The notes under the pieces were generated by a model. It was not told the origin of the DNA. It saw only the letters and a program-made list of their open reading frames with translations, and made no database searches. Source: Anaspis maculata (lineage: Eukaryota; Arthropoda; Insecta; Coleoptera; Scraptiidae). Taken from it: 64,000 nt of DNA. Below are positions 36,763-49,458 of the stretch, in pieces. Every line of letters begins with the position of its first letter. Position 1 is the first letter of the stretch. A program made the translations under genes and the position numbers. The DNA lies in the NCBI GenBank assembly GCA_949128115.1, contig OX421962.1, positions 75,108,735 to 75,172,734 on the forward strand, written 5' to 3'.

Positions 36763-39480
36763 ATTGGCGCATGACTTTCGAGAAGCCCTGTGTAGAAAAA
36801 TACATTAACTCTTGTGAGCTTAAAATGTCTATCTACCAAATTAAAATCATAAACCCTAACCGACTTGTGGAGGAGCACAAAATAAACTGCAGCGCAATTG
36901 TGCCCTATATCTAGGTGTATCATAAATTACGACCAACTCTCGCATATTGTCAAGGTTCGTGAAAAGTGCTGTATTGTGGGAAATGACGTTAATGTAATCC
37001 ATTTTTCCCAGCGGAATTAATGGAAATAGGAGGGCTGCACGTTCCCAGATGACGTCTTTCCGTCAACCTAATACACCATATTTAACAATAATAACGTTGC
37101 CAATATTCCCATTTGTGCCTGCTGAAGTAAAGTCTCTTTTTCTTCTATGCTGCTTTAGCGTGCGACTGGTTGATGGACGTTACCATGGGATTTCAGCGCC
37201 GATGCTCTAAAGGAGTGAGGAGGAGCTCAGTAGGCGAATTATTGAAACGAAACAACGCTAACTCACATTCTAATGGACTAAAGGGGGAATATCGTTCTCT
37301 ATCTTTGCGCCGAAATCTCTTAAACGAAAGGTGCGTCTTGGATTGCGCTGCTTCATTTGAATAATTTTCTTTCCTTACTTCCTCGATACCGAATCTCTAA
37401 CACTGAACTAAATTAACTCAGTATCGTGATGATTATCTGATGAAAATGATGTGATGGTCCCAGCTACTGGAAGCTGCTTTCATTTTGTAACAGTACAAAA
37501 CTAAAATGGGACAATGAAAGATGGAATAGGTGAAATTTGACTCAAGTCGCTCCGGGCTTGTTTCAACGAGACGTGGCACCGTGAAAAATTTATATGTGGC
37601 ATCACTATTTCAGGTCTACAGTTTATGTCTTCGTCCTTCTGGACGTGCCAGTGTTACCATTCATGCTCCGCATATTTCATCGTGTAGAAGGTTTGAAGAT
37701 ATATAATAATGTGAGTTGACACAAAACTTGTCATTCCCTATTCACTTTGCCATGGACATTGACTCTAGCTGATTTACCCGATTCTACATATTGGTGTCAG
37801 AAGTGAGATTGTGACTAAGCAGCAAAGCACTTAGTATGAATGTTGTATTCAAGGCTAGACTGAAAGAGTGGAACGCAAATGCTTCAAACGATACTCAAGA
37901 AAAAACACGAAAACAAGCTTTGTGTATTCATATAAGCGACGGAATTTCTATCCACCCTCATCGTCGCTAATACGTTTCCTAAAAAAAATCCCATTACGTT
38001 AAGGACACGTACATTATTGCTCTGAAAACGATCCTCTACTCCAAAATTCCCAGCACGCAAGCCATGTAACGTTACATTAGATGAAGACGCGCAAATTCGC
38101 TCGCCGCTAATAAAAAATATATCTACACCTGAACTCGCGTGGGCTGACTTATGCGAGCTTTTTGCTTTAAGGGTTAAACTTTCCAAATTGTTCCTATGTG
38201 CGAAACGTCTTCCCATAATATAGCAAGACTGTGCTGTGCTCTTGCTATCGGGTGTTCCCATCAGCGTTCAGGGGGAGGCGGGTCGACGGTGCGAGAACAG
38301 ATGGCTTTGGCGATGCCTTAAGCGGATAATTACCATATAGACCTTTAGTTATGGTCCTCCTATGGAGGAGCCGTTTGATTTGCAATCGTAATAAAGGACG
38401 TCGGTGCACTATTGACCTCTCTTCCCTTCCGTGTTCGAAGCAAGCTCCGCGTTAATCGGACCGTTTAATAAGATTTCAATGCTACTATTATTTAGATGTA
38501 TGCGTTAAATTGCCTTGTGATTGCTGATCGCTTCAATAGAATGTCAATAAGGTCCTTTCATCCGGGCAGAGCCAGAAATTATTGAGGATGTGAACTGGAT
38601 TGTGAATTTAATTTGGACCCCGTATAGATGGTTTCCACGCATCGATCATGACCGGGGAGCCATAAACGACTCGACTGTGTGCACTGCAACGTGATCGACA
38701 GTATTATTAGAGGTTCTTCAGATCAGACAGACGCAACATAGCGCAGCCGTTTCATATACGCAAAGAATGCAATTAACGAGATAATTGCGAGATCGCACAT
38801 TAGCGTGCGCGTTACTCCTACAAAGAGAGAATTTCGTAATGGTAAAACTTGGATTAAAAAGGAAAAGTGAACGAGAGACTACTCAAGGCGAAAACTGAAG
38901 TTCTCTCTTCTCCGCGCCCTTACGTATAATACACCTGCCTTATCGTGTACTTTGTAAGCAATCTCTGTTGGCAATCTTTGAAAAGCCCTGTTTACCGGAT
39001 TACAAATTCCGAGAGTTTGCGTGCAGTAATGGCTGACAAATAAAATTTTGACGTAACTATGTATACCCCAGAGATCAACATGTAGGTAGGTACCTTATGT
39101 ACTGAATTAATATTTTTAAAATCTTCGCGAGGCATTTTTTCAAGATGGATTTTACAGAGTCGCCTACTTGACTCCAACTGCTCGCATGGAAGGAGTTTCA
39201 ACGAACAAATACGTAGAAATGTAGCAAGCTCGGTATAAATCGCTCTTTTTCACCTCAGTGAGTTTCAGTGAAGCACGAACTCTTCCGTACGCATACAAAC
39301 TGCATAAAAGTACATAGCATGTAAAAATGCAGAGGACTAACCGACCTTATAGAGCTTCGTGCATTCTCACCCGATCAAAGTGCATGACTCTTGTTAAATC
39401 GATGGTTCAGAACGAGAAAATCGACCCGATTTGAGTACCTACTGACAGCATAGCGTAACGATTCAATAATTGAATAAGTA
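36763..39480. other. Unannotated, apparently low-repeat region
   Basis: No frame over 125 codons and no recognised domain. Composition is more balanced than in the foldback regions (for example 37780-38460 and 38620-38900), so this may be host intergenic or intronic sequence. Confidence 0.35.
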
Positions 39481-39695
39481 TACACTTATACAGGGTGTCT
39501 AAAGATAAAGTCCCCAACGTTTTAAAACGGATAAAGTCCGTTTTTTAAAACTCAGCTTTATGAAACAGATTGAGCCCTTCAAAAACAAAACAAAACATAC
39601 GTTTTTATTCAGTGAATTTGATATGAGGATACTAAAAAAGAGCATCACGTAATTTCCGGCTCACTAATTTAGAAAAAAAACTGGCATCGCGGAAT

Positions 39696-39738
39696 GCCTA
39701 CGCACTGATGAGCTGGAACGAAACACGTGTCTGTTTCT
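39696..39738 (+). ncRNA. Degenerate hammerhead ribozyme motif
   Basis: CTGATGA at 39705-39711, GAAA at 39720-39723, and CACGTGTC ending in the GUC cleavage triplet at 39729-39731 are spaced as in type I hammerheads with minimal stem III. Stem II is reduced to GCTGGAAC (one convincing pair) and stem I is weak (ACGCA against TGTTT), so activity is doubtful. It is clearly related to the intact motif at 48612-48659; the downstream AAAGCTTTGTTT phrase is shared as well. Confidence 0.6.
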
Positions 39739-39784
39739 AGTCTAATGATCCGGTGCTGTTGATAGTCGTAAAGCTTTGTTTTAT

Positions 39785-40850
39785 CAAAATTGTTGGCTCC
39801 GCTATGAGCCCAGGAGGCGAAATCATCTGCGTGTTTGTTTGTCGTAACATTGATCTATACTCGGATTGGGCATATAATGAGTTTCATGGCTCTCTTCATT
39901 AGAGCAAGCCATGTAAGAAATGTGTTGGCACGAATGGTTACGATACAAGCTAGATTTTAACGCCTTGATAGATGTGCTATGTACAATGTGACAGCTGTCG
40001 CCGTCATCTCGACGCGATGCACCCGCAAGTAGAAATTTCCAAGGTTGCGCAGCTAATGTAGGGAAAAGGTAAGCCCCCCTGCAGTGGAAGTTGCTGTGTT
40101 GTCGGCAAGGATCGTCTCTACCATGGTTGGCGGCTTTTCGACGACGCTGCCAGTTGATCGGCGACGGCGGCCACTGAATAAAATCATGCCCAAGCGACCC
40201 CAGGCGCGCCCGTACTATGTTAAATTCAGTAAAACACCCATTCTCCAGTGGCCCCCGTGAAAAAAACTCATTCAGATGGACAAATATTTATTGAGCTGGA
40301 TTGCGCAAGACGAGACGCGGTTGAGTGAGTGCACTGTGCTAGACTCTCATCAATTTCCTGTATGTAACTTCTTCACATGATTGCTGTTTCAGTAGCTACA
40401 TATGAGCTAGAGTAGGAAGTACTCACTACTCGGTGGGTGTTTCACTGCATTTTACATAGTACTGGCGCGCCTGGGGTCGCTTGTGCATCATTTTGTGTGA
40501 CCGCTGATCAACAGGCAGCATCGCCAAAAAGCCGCTAATGATGGTAGAGCCGACCCTTACCGACCACACAGCAACTTCCACTGCAGGGGGCTCACGTTTT
40601 TTCTACCTTAGGTGCGCAGCCTTGGAAGTTTCTATTTGGTGGTGCATCGTGTCAAGATGACGGTGACAGCTGTCACATTATAGGTACATAGCGCATGTAT
40701 CAACGCGTCAAAATCTAGCTTGCATCGCAACCATTCGTGCCAACACAACACATGCTTTCCATAGCTTGCTCTTAAAAGCAAAAAACTGATTATACGTGAG
40801 TACACTTCTACCATTGATGCGCCTGGTGGCGATGTGTCTTTATGTAAAAT
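39785..40850. mobile_element. Foldback with arms about 450 bp
   Basis: The left arm (39785-40245) and right arm (40432-40850) are inverted copies. Anchors are TGTTGGCACGAATGGTT near 39920 against AACCATTCGTGCCAACA near 40728, TGTGACAGCTGTC against GACAGCTGTCACA, CTGCAGTGGAAGTTGCTGTG against its inverse near 40570, and AAGCGACCCCAGGCGCG against CGCGCCTGGGGTCGCTT. The palindrome lies between the 16-bp direct repeats described separately, so the two are probably parts of one element of about 1.25 kb. Confidence 0.82.
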
Positions 40851-41195
40851 TTTGTTCCTTGAAATCATTGAAATCATTCCTTGCTATCTTATGGTTTGGG
40901 TTATAGCATCGCGGAATGCCTCTGGTGCTGATTAGGAAACTCACATATTGGGATATTACACAAACTTCATGATGTCCAATTCCTCGCGAAAACCCACGCG
41001 GAGTTTATTGTTTGATTCATGGACACGAATCACTTTTATATTATATTCTTATAATATTTTGCTGGAATATCTAGGGAATAATTTCGGATTTTTCTTTATA
41101 CCTTCTTCTTGAAATATTTGTAGAATATTCGCTGAGTTGATAGTTAGTTAATCAGGGTGGACAGAAAGTTTCTACACCTTTTTCAGTGGTTATTC

Positions 41196-41424
41196 AGGAA
41201 GTATCAATTCCATTTTAGAAAGAATCAGTTGTAATTCAGATTAGTCAATTGAATTTCAGAAAGCGTCAATGGTAATTAAGATTTGTCAATTGATTTTCAG
41301 CAAGTGTCAAATTTAATTCGATTTCATCAATTGTATTTCAGAAAGCGTCAATTGTGATTCAGGTTTTTCAAGTGCAATTCAAAAAATGTCAATTGTATTT
41401 CAGAAAGCGTCAAATGAAATTCCG
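41196..41424. repeat. Degenerate minisatellite, about 20-21 bp unit
   Basis: Eleven or so imperfect units of the form GTCAATTGTATTTCAGAAAGC follow one another. The unit length and alternation of two unit types resemble the subrepeats in the Tc1/mariner-type terminal repeats at 55.5 and 56.5 kb, though the sequence differs. It could be a solo terminal repeat of an analogous element. Confidence 0.75.
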
Positions 41425-41699
41425 AATACATTGCCCACACTGATCACATGCAAGCAGATTTTTCTGTTAATTTCATTGGGCAGATATTATTCTTCACCTT
41501 TTGCACTCTCTGTACCCTAATGTCCAGTATCTTAGGCTTAGGTATTCAAGCGACGTTCACATGGAGGTATTCATGAAGATAGATTGAGAGTGGTTTATGT
41601 ATACATGCATGTATGTAGTTCCATCAGGTACTATCCCCAGATGAGAATTCCCGTCAGTGGCCTTCGATCTGTAGAAATTTTTGGTAGCTTCTTCAAAAT

Positions 41700-42090
41700 G
41701 AAGATATTGTCTTTTTAGCATTCATACGGTCCGCGCGTTCACAATACTTTTCTCCCTCATGGTTGGTGGATCTCCCTTCGCCCTCGGCAGAAATGATGTA
41801 TTTCCCGTCTCGGGATGTAATATACTATTTCTGACGACTTCAATCCTTTCGCTATAGTAGCAAAAGTTCAGCTTACTGTCAGAGTGGAAACACCCTTTGT
41901 GAAACACATGATCTTAGTTTACTGTGTGTTAGCTCTCAATTGATTAGCGCGGCAGTACTCTTTCAGATTTGGGAGCTTACGGGCGAGGTCCATACGGGAA
42001 TCGCTAAAGATGACAATGTCGTCTGCATACAAAAGAAGGACAACATCATTATCAGAAACAATACTCAGTCCTGTGGCTCCCCTGTTCCTG
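41700..42090 (-). pseudogene. Non-LTR reverse transcriptase fragment
   Basis: On the minus strand LLLYADDIVIFSDSRMDL is followed by EYCRANQLRANT, the classic palm box of LINE reverse transcriptases with the YADD catalytic motif. It is followed after a TAG by TKI and, in a second frame, FHKGCFHSDSKLNFCYYSE, which is the expected continuation. No other RT blocks are present upstream or downstream. It is a short decayed remnant; the clade is unresolved. Confidence 0.75.
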
Positions 42091-45000
42091 AAAAAAGACC
42101 GCAACGTTGATCCGATCGACTTGAAATTTGGTATGCGAACATTGTTGGTCCGTGGCCATTAGCTTTTGGCTGTCGTCTGTCAAACCGAAATGACACTATC
42201 AAAAAATGACAGGAGTTATTTATCACGGGGCTTGACTTGCAATATGTCATCTGAAAGTCCTTAAAAAACTGCATTCATAACAATCGGAAGTATTGCCCTA
42301 TCTGCCATCTGTCAAATAATAAAAAATATAAAATCAAAGCAAACCATTGATTTATCCAAAATCTATCCAATGCATTGGAACCAAATTTGGCAGAAAGCAA
42401 CACAACTAAAGATTGAAATAATTGCTGCAGTTGGAGTTTCCCAACATTCACAAGACGGGCGCTATGAGTTTTCAAAATTTGGCCTGGCCGATTTCAGCTG
42501 GTATTGCCTGTTTGCTCGAATTTTGGCCCATTCAATTTCCTCAGCAACCAGACCGGTAAGTTTTTTTTACATTGACGTATCTATGTCAAAGCGACAAAAT
42601 GGTTAAAGATGCAACCTCGGTGTGTTTTCTTGTATCGTTTAAGGCAACAGTGCGCCCCGATTCTTTGTGTCTTCAAGTATCATTTTGGGGCTCCGTAAAC
42701 CCCCTTGTGTTTCTGTAGCTTCAGCAACTTCAGTATGCTCATCCCGTTGGCCGTTCAAGCTCCAATGTGTGCAGTTCCCTTGTATGATTCGGTACCAGGC
42801 ACCCATGGTGTCTTCTTGCCGTTCAAAGCCCTGATAGGCCCCCCATCAGATTCTGCCGTTTCAGGCCCAAGCGACGCCCTTGTGTCTTCTTGGGTTGGTT
42901 AAAGCCTTATAGGCTCCCTGGTGTCTACGGATGTCTTTTGGAGTGCACTGAGCCCCCCTTTTGTTTGGGGCCCTGAAGTGCAAATAATAAGAACTCTGCC
43001 TCAAATATTCAACTCGTGAACCGATTTTTGCTCTGTTAAAAACTACCGATTCGTTCCGTGTGAAAAGCTGCAAATTTCAAACTCCCTATAGCTTTTTGTG
43101 AACAGATTTATACCATCTTTTTTAAACAAAGGGTAAGTCTTGAATATTTTCAGGCATTTTTTCCTCAAATTCTCCAAGTTTCCCGAGAGTTTTCCACTTC
43201 AAAATGAGTACCCGGCCTGGCTAACCGAGACCGGACTCAAATGATGGAGCTCAAAATAACCCTTATTAGAAAAAACATCTCAATTTTTCAACCTTTTTCA
43301 AATTCTAATTTCCCAACCTAAAGAACGTCATAATAAAATTTCCATCCGTTCTTTGCTACTCGTCGGGGAATTTTGGGGTGACAACCGATTTTTTCTGTTC
43401 CAAATCAATGGCTCAATTTTGTACTGAGCCCGTGTTGTCAAACTGTTGGTATTTGTGAAAATCTTTGACTCACTGGAAGCCTCAAAATCCAGTATAGACG
43501 TTCGAAATGTTCGATTACAACATGAACTTGAATTTTGAACCAAGTTTCTTCTTCCCGCTATTGAACTGTGAGGTCCCGTAGCCCTCATTATTTCGGGTAG
43601 CCTGGACGGTGAGGATTCAGTATGTACTGAACAGAGAACAAAATTGTGATTTGAAAAGTGATTATGACCACTTTTGTTTGATTTCCAAAGCTCATACGAG
43701 AGTTACTATTGGATATGTTCACTTTTGAAAAGAATTCTTTTCAGGATGTTTAACTATGGGATATGTCCTGTTTTGTGCGAAAACGTCATTTTCAGATCTG
43801 ATTTAACATGGGATCTGTTCCGTTTCGTACGATTCTCTATGCAGCATCCGATGTAAGCCTACAAAATGAGTCGGAAACGGAAAAAAAACGAACTTTCATG
43901 AAAAGTGGAGATGTTCGATTTTGAATGGTCACTCCTTAAATATGAACCTCAAGAGGACATTGCACAGCACTTTTGACAATTTTGACTTTAGTCACATTTG
44001 ACAATTTTGTTTTAACCCTGTCAGCTGAATCGGAAATATTGCACCCCCATTGCCGAACCCTAACGGGTAAAATTAGAAAATATATTGTGCCACTTATCAG
44101 AAGACTCACTAAACTCAATTTCCATAATTATTGAAGTTTGCTTACCAGAGCCTGAACACTTCTTATAGAAATTAATAACGGTCTGAAAACGAGAACAAAT
44201 CAAAAAGCAAAAAAAAGTTTAGAACGGACCAAAACCAGAGAACATTTGGCTTCATGACTATGTGAAATAAACCCAACCTTTTATGAATTACGCATCGTGT
44301 CCGACCAAAATGAGAGACGTGAGTGTCGTCACATTTATTTGTTACATGACTATGCCATTTAATGCTTTTAAAACTGGACACTCTTTTTATTAATAACCCT
44401 AATTTCTCCATGTCACTTCTCTCAAATTATGCCATTGTTCCTTTTAAGCACTGGTGGCGGTGGAGCCTCAAGAAAACACCCGCTTGTGGCCAGGGAAATA
44501 TAAATTATAATAATAAATGTGCATTAATTCACTCTTCTCGATTGTTGATGAAAACGCATAAATTTAATTTTTACACGTTTGGTTGGAAGTTGGCTAATTT
44601 CCTTTTGAATTAAGAACGGGGCCAGGCCGCCAACTTTCTTAATCCATAAGTATTCAAAAAGTTGAAAACGTTAATTTTCAAAATATGAAACTCGCCTCAT
44701 TAGTATACATGCGAAATCCAGATTAGCCTGAGCGCCGTACGCTTTTTTAAATCATCATCCATGAGGGGCGCTATGAGAAAATTCCAAAAAAGAATTTGCA
44801 ATTAAAACTAAAAGGGCCGAATACGACTAATAAAGTGCGACTCGACCTTATTATCCAGATGGAAATTCTTGACGAATTCCGGAATAAATGGATTATATTT
44901 TGAATATTGTGTTTACGTTGAAATATTTCAGGGGAAAGTCAATGTTTGAAAGAAAAGGAAGGGGTGAGCCACAAAACTCTCATTAATATTCATATAGTGC

Positions 45001-45690
45001 GCGGCTCTAATGAATCATTCAAGCGCCCGTCAAGTATACAATATAAATTTCAATTTATACGGAGTCCCAGGACACAGAATTTATTGTGAGTCTTTTGATA
45101 TTGGTTTTATATTGGGTTTATGTTGATGAGCAGGAGGACGTTCAGCGGGCGAGAATTTATAGGAACGGTCCGACAATACCTAACGTAGTAGGCCTTTCCG
45201 GCTTGCTTGCTCTTACTGAAATAACTTTCAGAACATATATCTTCAGTTAGCTGCTGGTGCTATCTATACTACTTGCTACTGCTACCTAATATATCTACAA
45301 TAGAACAGTATTGCCCAAATTCTTTCGTCTATACGTAGATTTGGCGAATGGGAAACCGTTGAAAATTCTTTGTATCCTCCATTCCTGCACTGCTCAATGT
45401 GCCTATAAAGCCCATAATATTAACAGTTGACACTGCAGATAGATATGCCGAAAGGTGCAAATTGCCACCAAAACCTATGAGGAGAGCCGTGTTGGGTATA
45501 CTGTTGTTGAGAGTAATTGGAGCAATTGCAATTTAACTCGCAGCAATTAGTTTTGTGAAAATGGTGTACAGTATCATCATGATGGGTAGTCATTTGATCG
45601 AGAAGAGTTTCGTTACAAAATCAGTATCAGGTTGTAGTGGCAGTAAAGACTAGAAAGGGAGCATGCGGGACAGGGGGTGACGTTGGAGTT
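42091..45690. other. Unannotated region with degenerate internal repeats
   Basis: At about 42690-42960 a C/T-rich tract repeats phrases such as TTGTGTCTTCTTG and AAAGCC.TATAGGC with a loose 60-130 bp spacing. At 43690-43850 a degenerate repeat of about 60 bp (ACTATGGGATATGTCC / AACATGGGATCTGTTCC) occurs three times. No recognisable coding sequence is present. Part of the tract is low-complexity. Confidence 0.35.
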
Positions 45691-45699
45691 GCACCAGCT

Positions 45700-46700
45700 T
45701 ACTAACGGCCCAATATGAAGTGGGGCATTATAGTAAGGATCAATGATTATCTCAACACTAGCAACTTGCCAAATAAATATGACATTCTGACCATATAATG
45801 CTGAGAGTGCTTCTCAAGAAAAAACTACCAATGAAAACACCCAGGATTTATTACAACAGAAGAACAGCTGACGAGGTCTAATTCAAGAGACTTGTAAAAA
45901 AAGGCATTGAAGAATCGGACATAAGTAGTTTCGCCAATCTGAATGCCATCATCCAAAATTGCAAAAAGCAACAGAGACTGCGACGAGGTTGAAAGTGACG
46001 ATGGGTAATCACTAGATGATGGAGGAGTTGCTGAGGCTGATGAGACGGAGAGACACCATGTACAAGAGGAAATTGAAAGATCCACAGAACACAGCTATCA
46101 AGAAAGAACTTAAAGATCTGCAGAGATTAGTCAACGCCACAAGAAGAAAGCTGAAAACTGACCAGATGGAACGCATCATGAAGAAGGCCGGAACAGATGG
46201 GAAGAAAATGTGGTCAGTGATCAACGGGGCGCTCAAAAGAGATCCTACAAAAGAAAAACGTATTGAAAGACTGGAAGTGAATGGAACGGCGACTGAGGTG
46301 AGAGCTGACATCGCGGGGTTGCTGGACGACTTCTTCGTGCATGCTGGATCGGGGGTCGCGAGCGGGGAAGTGTGCGGCTCCGCTTTGAGCTCTTTACCTG
46401 AGGTTGAGCGTCAAGACTCCATCAAACTCGACGTGACAAGGGAAGAAGTGATTGTAACTGTATCGGAATTGAAAGGTGAAAGTACCCCGGGCTACGATGG
46501 CATAACGTCTAGTGATGTGAAGTTATCAGTAGAGATAATTGCAGACGTTTAAAAAAACTTGACTCAAATGTGTTTAGTGACCGGTAATTTTCCCGATGAA
46601 CTGAAGATAAGCAAAATAATCCTCATATACAAAAGTGCTTCAAAAAGACAAATGAATAACTACAGACCTATATCCCATACACTATCTATTTTCAGTAGAA
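45700..46700 (+). pseudogene. LINE ORF2 fragment (endonuclease tail to start of RT)
   Basis: From about 45720 a NDYLNTSNLPNKYDIL-like end of the endonuclease region is followed by broken frames. An open stretch from 46016 begins MMEELLRLMRRRDTMYKRKL (the linker motif common to CR1/Jockey-superfamily LINEs) and carries KMWSVINGALKR, then STPGYDGITSSDVK (RT block 0/1). After a TAA at 46550, FPDELKISKIILIYK and NYRPIS (RT block 2) follow to about 46665. The rest of RT is missing. A palindromic MITE lies immediately downstream. Confidence 0.82.
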
Positions 46701-46713
46701 TGATTTTTTGGAG

Positions 46714-46838
46714 CAAAAATAAAGTGACAAGCTGGAGCGCTGGGAGAATACGTCCGATGGCCACTGATAGCTTCGCTCCAAAACTTTGCAGGTGCCATCA
46801 GCCGTAGCCGTAGCCCCCCAGCTTGTCACTTTATTTTT
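46714..46838. mobile_element. MITE-like palindrome abutting the LINE fragment
   Basis: AAAATAAAGTGACAAGCTGG and CCAGCTTGTCACTTTATTTT form inverted ends about 125 bp apart. The LINE frame does not resume beyond it, so it marks a truncation or rearrangement rather than a clean nested insertion. Confidence 0.7.
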
Positions 46839-48535
46839 TCAAAGCCACAAAATTTGGCTTCGACAGATGACAAGTACGTCAGAACTTCAACATCTTCTGA
46901 ATAGAGTTTTTGTGTGTCAAAGTTGTTAGGTAACTACATCAAAATTGTCCAACGTTCAACGGTTTAAAAATAAATCGAGAAACAAAAAACCTGACACACA
47001 TACCCTCGGGTCATCATACCCCCAGCAAATCCCAATGATCCTGTCCTTAAGATGACGTCGAACGAGCTTGAAATTTATCCCACAGTCCCACATCCCCGCG
47101 CGTTCTTGTCACTCTCGTCTCGACAAGAACTCTCTCCTTCGTCCTGATGGCTCGATCCTTCAAACCGCGCAGTCCACAAAATGTTCGGGTCAAAGTTCAA
47201 CGTTTTTTCTTCGCGGTTACACCAAGCTGCCGCTTCGATTGTTATTAAGGAAATCCGCATCGTGATTTATTAAATCCATATGAACACACCGAACGATATA
47301 TACGAGTAGGGAGTAGGTGGGTATATCTGGAGCAGTCAGAAAAAAATATTGACACGACGAAGCGACGGGTGTTTAATTAAAATCGCGCGTGGAAACGCAA
47401 TTTCCATCGATGAAGTCGCGCTCTGGCAGAGGAGCCCCGAAGGGCGAGGTCCTACCGCCGCCTATGGCACACTATATGTGGGATAAGTAAAGTAGACGGC
47501 CGGTGTGGTCCTCTGGAATGGACCTAAGACCAAATTAATTGCATCGCGGTCGCCCGCCCCCGGAGAGAAGGTTTTTGTTGAGCCGCAGTGGTCGTTAGAT
47601 GAGGAGGATTTTGCCGTTCATCGATTTCCCGTGAGCCTTGCTTCCCCATTGCAGTAACCGACACGTTACCGTTCCAAGCGTGAAACGATTAGTTTTCTCA
47701 TTTAATAACAAATTTCCGCCGGCAATTTTTCTCTGATGAACACTTCTCTGGCTCCTCTCATCGCTATATCGCCGACAACTTCTGCTGCTGCTACCGTTGC
47801 CTGGCTGGAAAGCAAGCAACTCGCCGCTCGCCAACAGCCAGCCAAGCGGCTGTCCGCACCAACTAAGCGAAATTTCTCCTGACACGAGACATCACACACT
47901 TACCGCCGCCACCATCCGAGTTGTTTGGAAGTGCCATTAATCTGGTACTACGTAGAATCAGCAAACAACAGAGTCACTTCAGCAATTATTATGGATTGTT
48001 GCCTCGTCTAAAGTAACCTCTCAGCAATTTAGGGAATCAATATGGCCCAGCAATCATCTCGTCGTAAACTCGTAAAACGCGTCAGTTATTCCAGATGGCC
48101 TAGTTGCAAGATCTGTCATCTGTGTCATCAAGTTCGTCATTTTAGCACCCATTTTCATCAGACACGGGTTTCGAGAATGGAAGAACACGGAACTCAATTT
48201 TGGTTTATCAACAGCATTCCTTATACAAATCACGAGACATGCTATGTGTACCCTATTTTTCATGTCGTCTTTGAAATATCGGTCGTATCCAAGATTTCGG
48301 GACCTTTCGCAGTTTTTTCGTGCGTCGTGCCCATACTACCTGAGTAGGTACCTAACCTACTCATAGGTCGTACGTAGATACCACGTACGAAGAATTTAAC
48401 GAAAAACTCCTTGTTTTACATAATGACCGTAAGTATATGCGTTTCTCCTCGTGTGATACTTCGAACGATCGAACCCAGATAATATCGAACCTTTGATACG
48501 AACACTGCAAACTCACTCTGCATGGTTTAGCGTCG
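46839..48535. other. No recognised feature
   Basis: Short frames only. The sequence is moderately GC-rich at 47380-47900 and may be host DNA. Confidence 0.35.
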
Positions 48536-48611
48536 TGCACTGTTTTACTTTGGTTAATTTGACTCAACGTATCTGCTGGCTGCCATAGCATCGGATGGTT
48601 GGACTGAATGT

Positions 48612-48659
48612 CTGCGCACTGATGAGCCCCCAATATGGGCGAAACACGTGTCTGTGCAG
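48612..48659 (+). ncRNA. Type I hammerhead ribozyme (left arm)
   Basis: All conserved parts are present. Stem I is CTGCGCA (48612-48618) with TGTGCAG (48653-48659), seven pairs including one G-U. The core is CTGATGA (48619-48625). Stem II is GCCC/GGGC around a seven-base loop, followed by core GAAA (48641-48644). Stem III is minimal (A-U, C-G) around ACGT, and the GUC cleavage triplet ends at 48652. Type I hammerheads with very short stem III are known from Penelope-like retroelements and animal retrozymes. With so short a stem III they are thought to act best as dimers. Activity is inferred from the motif, not shown. Confidence 0.85.
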
Positions 48660-49152
48660 TTTCGGCCCACCGTCTGATGTCATGGTCGGAAAGCTTTGTT
48701 TCATTAACGTATCATATTTAGGTTATTCTATTTTCCTCTTCCTATTTCTCGCCAACAAAGGACAACAAAATAATAACGAATCACACAGTAACTACCTATA
48801 CATGATACGAACATTAGGTATGCATCTGTTGAATATGGAGTTGGCACATAAATTGCAAGCATTTGATTATACCGAATCCGCAAAGATGAAAATACGGCGT
48901 GAAGGGGAAAACCCACATGAACATGATACGTTCGGTTTTTATTCCGTTCCAGATATGAACAATTAAGTCATTACCAAACAGTTCAGACGCTTACCGCAAA
49001 ACCATACCAATCAGCCGTCAGGTTGACTTCGAATCTTCGAAACAAAATTGATAGTTTGTTAGTATGTTATTCTTTCTTTTCCTTATTTTAATCAACACAA
49101 CACAAATTCAAAATATATTTTGGTGATAAATAACGATATCTCGGTTGAGTGT

Positions 49153-49213
49153 TAGAGTAGCTTTGAGCTAAGCTTCGCCGAATAAAGTCGCATTATTATT
49201 ATTATTATTATAT
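49153..49213 (+). mobile_element. LINE/SINE 3'-tail insertion with ATT repeat
   Basis: About 60 bp containing AATAAAGTCGC followed by six or seven ATT units interrupts the left arm; the arm's partner at 50446-50480 is continuous there. This is probably a severely 5'-truncated retroelement tail. Confidence 0.55.
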
Positions 49214-49458
49214 GTAGTATGGTGCGAACATTGCAAAATATCCATACAATCATATCAAGTTTATTCAAGTTTATTCAAGTTTATTCAAGTTTTATACTTC
49301 GTCTGATAATTTTTTAACAAGATCATTTCGTTTAATCCCAATGCAAGAAAATACAACTTTCCGTAACTCATAATATCAGTAAAAAATTATCGCCGATAAT
49401 CGTACCACTTATTGTATTACAACTGACAGGGAAAGTCTAAGCTAATGTCTAGGCCCCA

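Larger units (their letters stand above)
39684..40935. repeat. 16-bp direct repeat flanking the hammerhead-associated palindrome
   Basis: GCATCGCGGAATGCCT occurs exactly at 39684-39699 and again, in the same orientation, at 40906-40921. The first copy leads directly into a degenerate hammerhead motif (CTGATGA ... GAAAC). The second leads into TGCTGATTAGGAAACTCAC, which looks like the same motif with stem II deleted. A direct repeat with a ribozyme at each end is the arrangement expected for Penelope-like or retrozyme-type terminal repeats. Confidence 0.55.

Noticed and set aside
40921..40945. TGCTGATTAGGAAAC as a functional hammerhead
   Set aside because: The core CTGATGA is altered to CTGATTA, and stem II is absent, so it cannot fold as a hammerhead. 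It was kept only as evidence of a decayed terminal repeat.
41196..41424. Regular 20-bp array considered as a CRISPR-like repeat
   Set aside because: Units are contiguous and imperfect, with no unique spacers, and the setting is eukaryotic.
46016..46552. Long plus-strand frame taken as a host gene
   Set aside because: The linker motif, the GYDGI block and the NYRPIS motif just downstream identify it as a LINE ORF2 fragment.
48595..48966. 123-codon plus-strand frame, the longest in its area
   Set aside because: It begins within the hammerhead ribozyme and runs along a foldback arm. The inverted copy of the arm does not keep the frame, so it is a chance frame.
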